Positions 5,252-5,488 of a DNA stretch of 5,488 bases are shown in pieces. This DNA comes from Bacteroidota bacterium. Lineage in GTDB: Bacteria; Bacteroidota; Kryptoniia; Kryptoniales; JAKASW01. Under the pieces are notes generated by a model. That model saw nothing but the letters and a program-made list of their open reading frames with translations. It was not told the DNA's origin and did no database searches. Where the stretch lies: contig JAJYGB010000365.1 of NCBI GenBank assembly GCA_021785235.1, forward strand, positions 1 through 5,488, read 5' to 3'. The position numbers and the translations under genes were made by a program. Positions within the stretch are counted from its first letter, which is position 1. Each line of letters starts with the position of its first letter.

Positions 5252-5488
5252 TTGAAATCTTCGCTTGAACTGTCCTTTGAGCTTTCCGATCAAATACTTG
5301 TATTTCCTCTTGGCAAGTGTGGCCCTAGCGATGATCCGGATATGCAATATGCTTATACATCATCATTCCGGGATATGGCTAAGAGATTCGTAGCGGCGAT
5401 CAAACGCATCGGGGATCCCGACCTTTCATCCATGGTTGCGGACTTGGATACCTCACCAGAGTATATTGCACAGGCCCACGAATTGCGT
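5252..5488 (+). CDS. Unrecognised cassette-encoded protein, probable TTG start, 3'-truncated
   Basis: I do not recognise this family. From TTG 5252 the frame stays open for 79 codons to the window edge. The product begins (with TTG read as Met) MKSSLELSFELSDQILVFPL and continues with a small polar stretch, GKCGPSDDPD, around residues 20-29. After that comes an amphipathic segment, FRDMAKRFVAAIKRIG, near 38-53. No signal peptide or membrane helix is evident, so it looks cytoplasmic. The start is chosen because GGAGG stands just upstream, an in-frame TAG at 5234-5236 limits extension, and the next in-frame ATG (5342) would discard most of the reading frame seen. The position directly after an attC crossover makes it the first gene of the next cassette. 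Confidence 0.6.
   Translation, partial: MKSSLELSFELSDQILVFPLGKCGPSDDPDMQYAYTSSFRDMAKRFVAAIKRIGDPDLSSMVADLDTSPEYIAQAHELR

Larger units (their letters stand above)
5196..5488 (+). mobile_element. Start of a second integron cassette, cut off by the window edge
   Basis: The unit begins at TTAAACGCC, immediately after the crossover point of the previous attC. A 56-base leader precedes a rightward ORF, the usual cassette layout. Its own attC should lie beyond the window, with an R'' close to GTTTAAC, or with GGCGTTTAA just before the crossover, to pair with TTAAACGCC. Confidence 0.7.

Noticed and set aside
5120..5347. Minus-strand frame of 75 codons
   Set aside because: It spans the attC hairpin and the crossover point and overlaps the better-supported rightward cassette ORF.

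Overview
The window joins two different kinds of DNA. The left part (about 1-2990) reads as a stable bacterial sugar-utilisation operon with moderately high GC and frequent ATA isoleucine codons. The right part (3308-5488) reads as an integron cassette array, slightly AT-richer, carrying a restriction-modification system. The organism cannot be fixed from sequence. The sugar genes look most like those of the Bacteroidota/Ignavibacteria side of bacteria or another mannan-degrading anaerobe, which is inference from remembered homologues only.

Left operon: a sodium:solute symporter (SSS family) enters from the left edge. Its reading frame is interrupted by an in-frame TAA at 258-260, and it resumes in the same frame at an ATG (273) behind a good Shine-Dalgarno sequence. 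The symporter overlaps by 4 bases a full-length GH130 phosphorylase (1688-2887) that closely resembles 4-O-beta-D-mannosyl-D-glucose phosphorylase. Together they suggest uptake and phosphorolysis of mannan-derived disaccharides. A strong intrinsic terminator (2958-2990) closes the operon.

Junction: 2991-3307 holds no convincing gene. At its right end (3256-3316) is a short imperfect hairpin ending in GTTAGGC, which may be a degenerate attC or a secondary integration site. No integrase gene is visible.

Cassette: 3308-5195 (1,888 bp) is bounded by two integron core sites, GTTAGGC on the left and GTTAAAC on the right. The right-hand site is the end of a well-formed attC (5070-5201). The left end of the cassette is exactly complementary to the attC's own R'' box, as expected for an excisable circle. 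It encodes a PaeR7I/XhoI-family restriction endonuclease (expected target CTCGAG) and, overlapping by ATGA, a beta-class DNA methyltransferase with TSPPYW and DPFCGTGTT motifs. A second cassette starts at 5196 and encodes an unrecognised protein from a probable TTG at 5252 that runs off the window.
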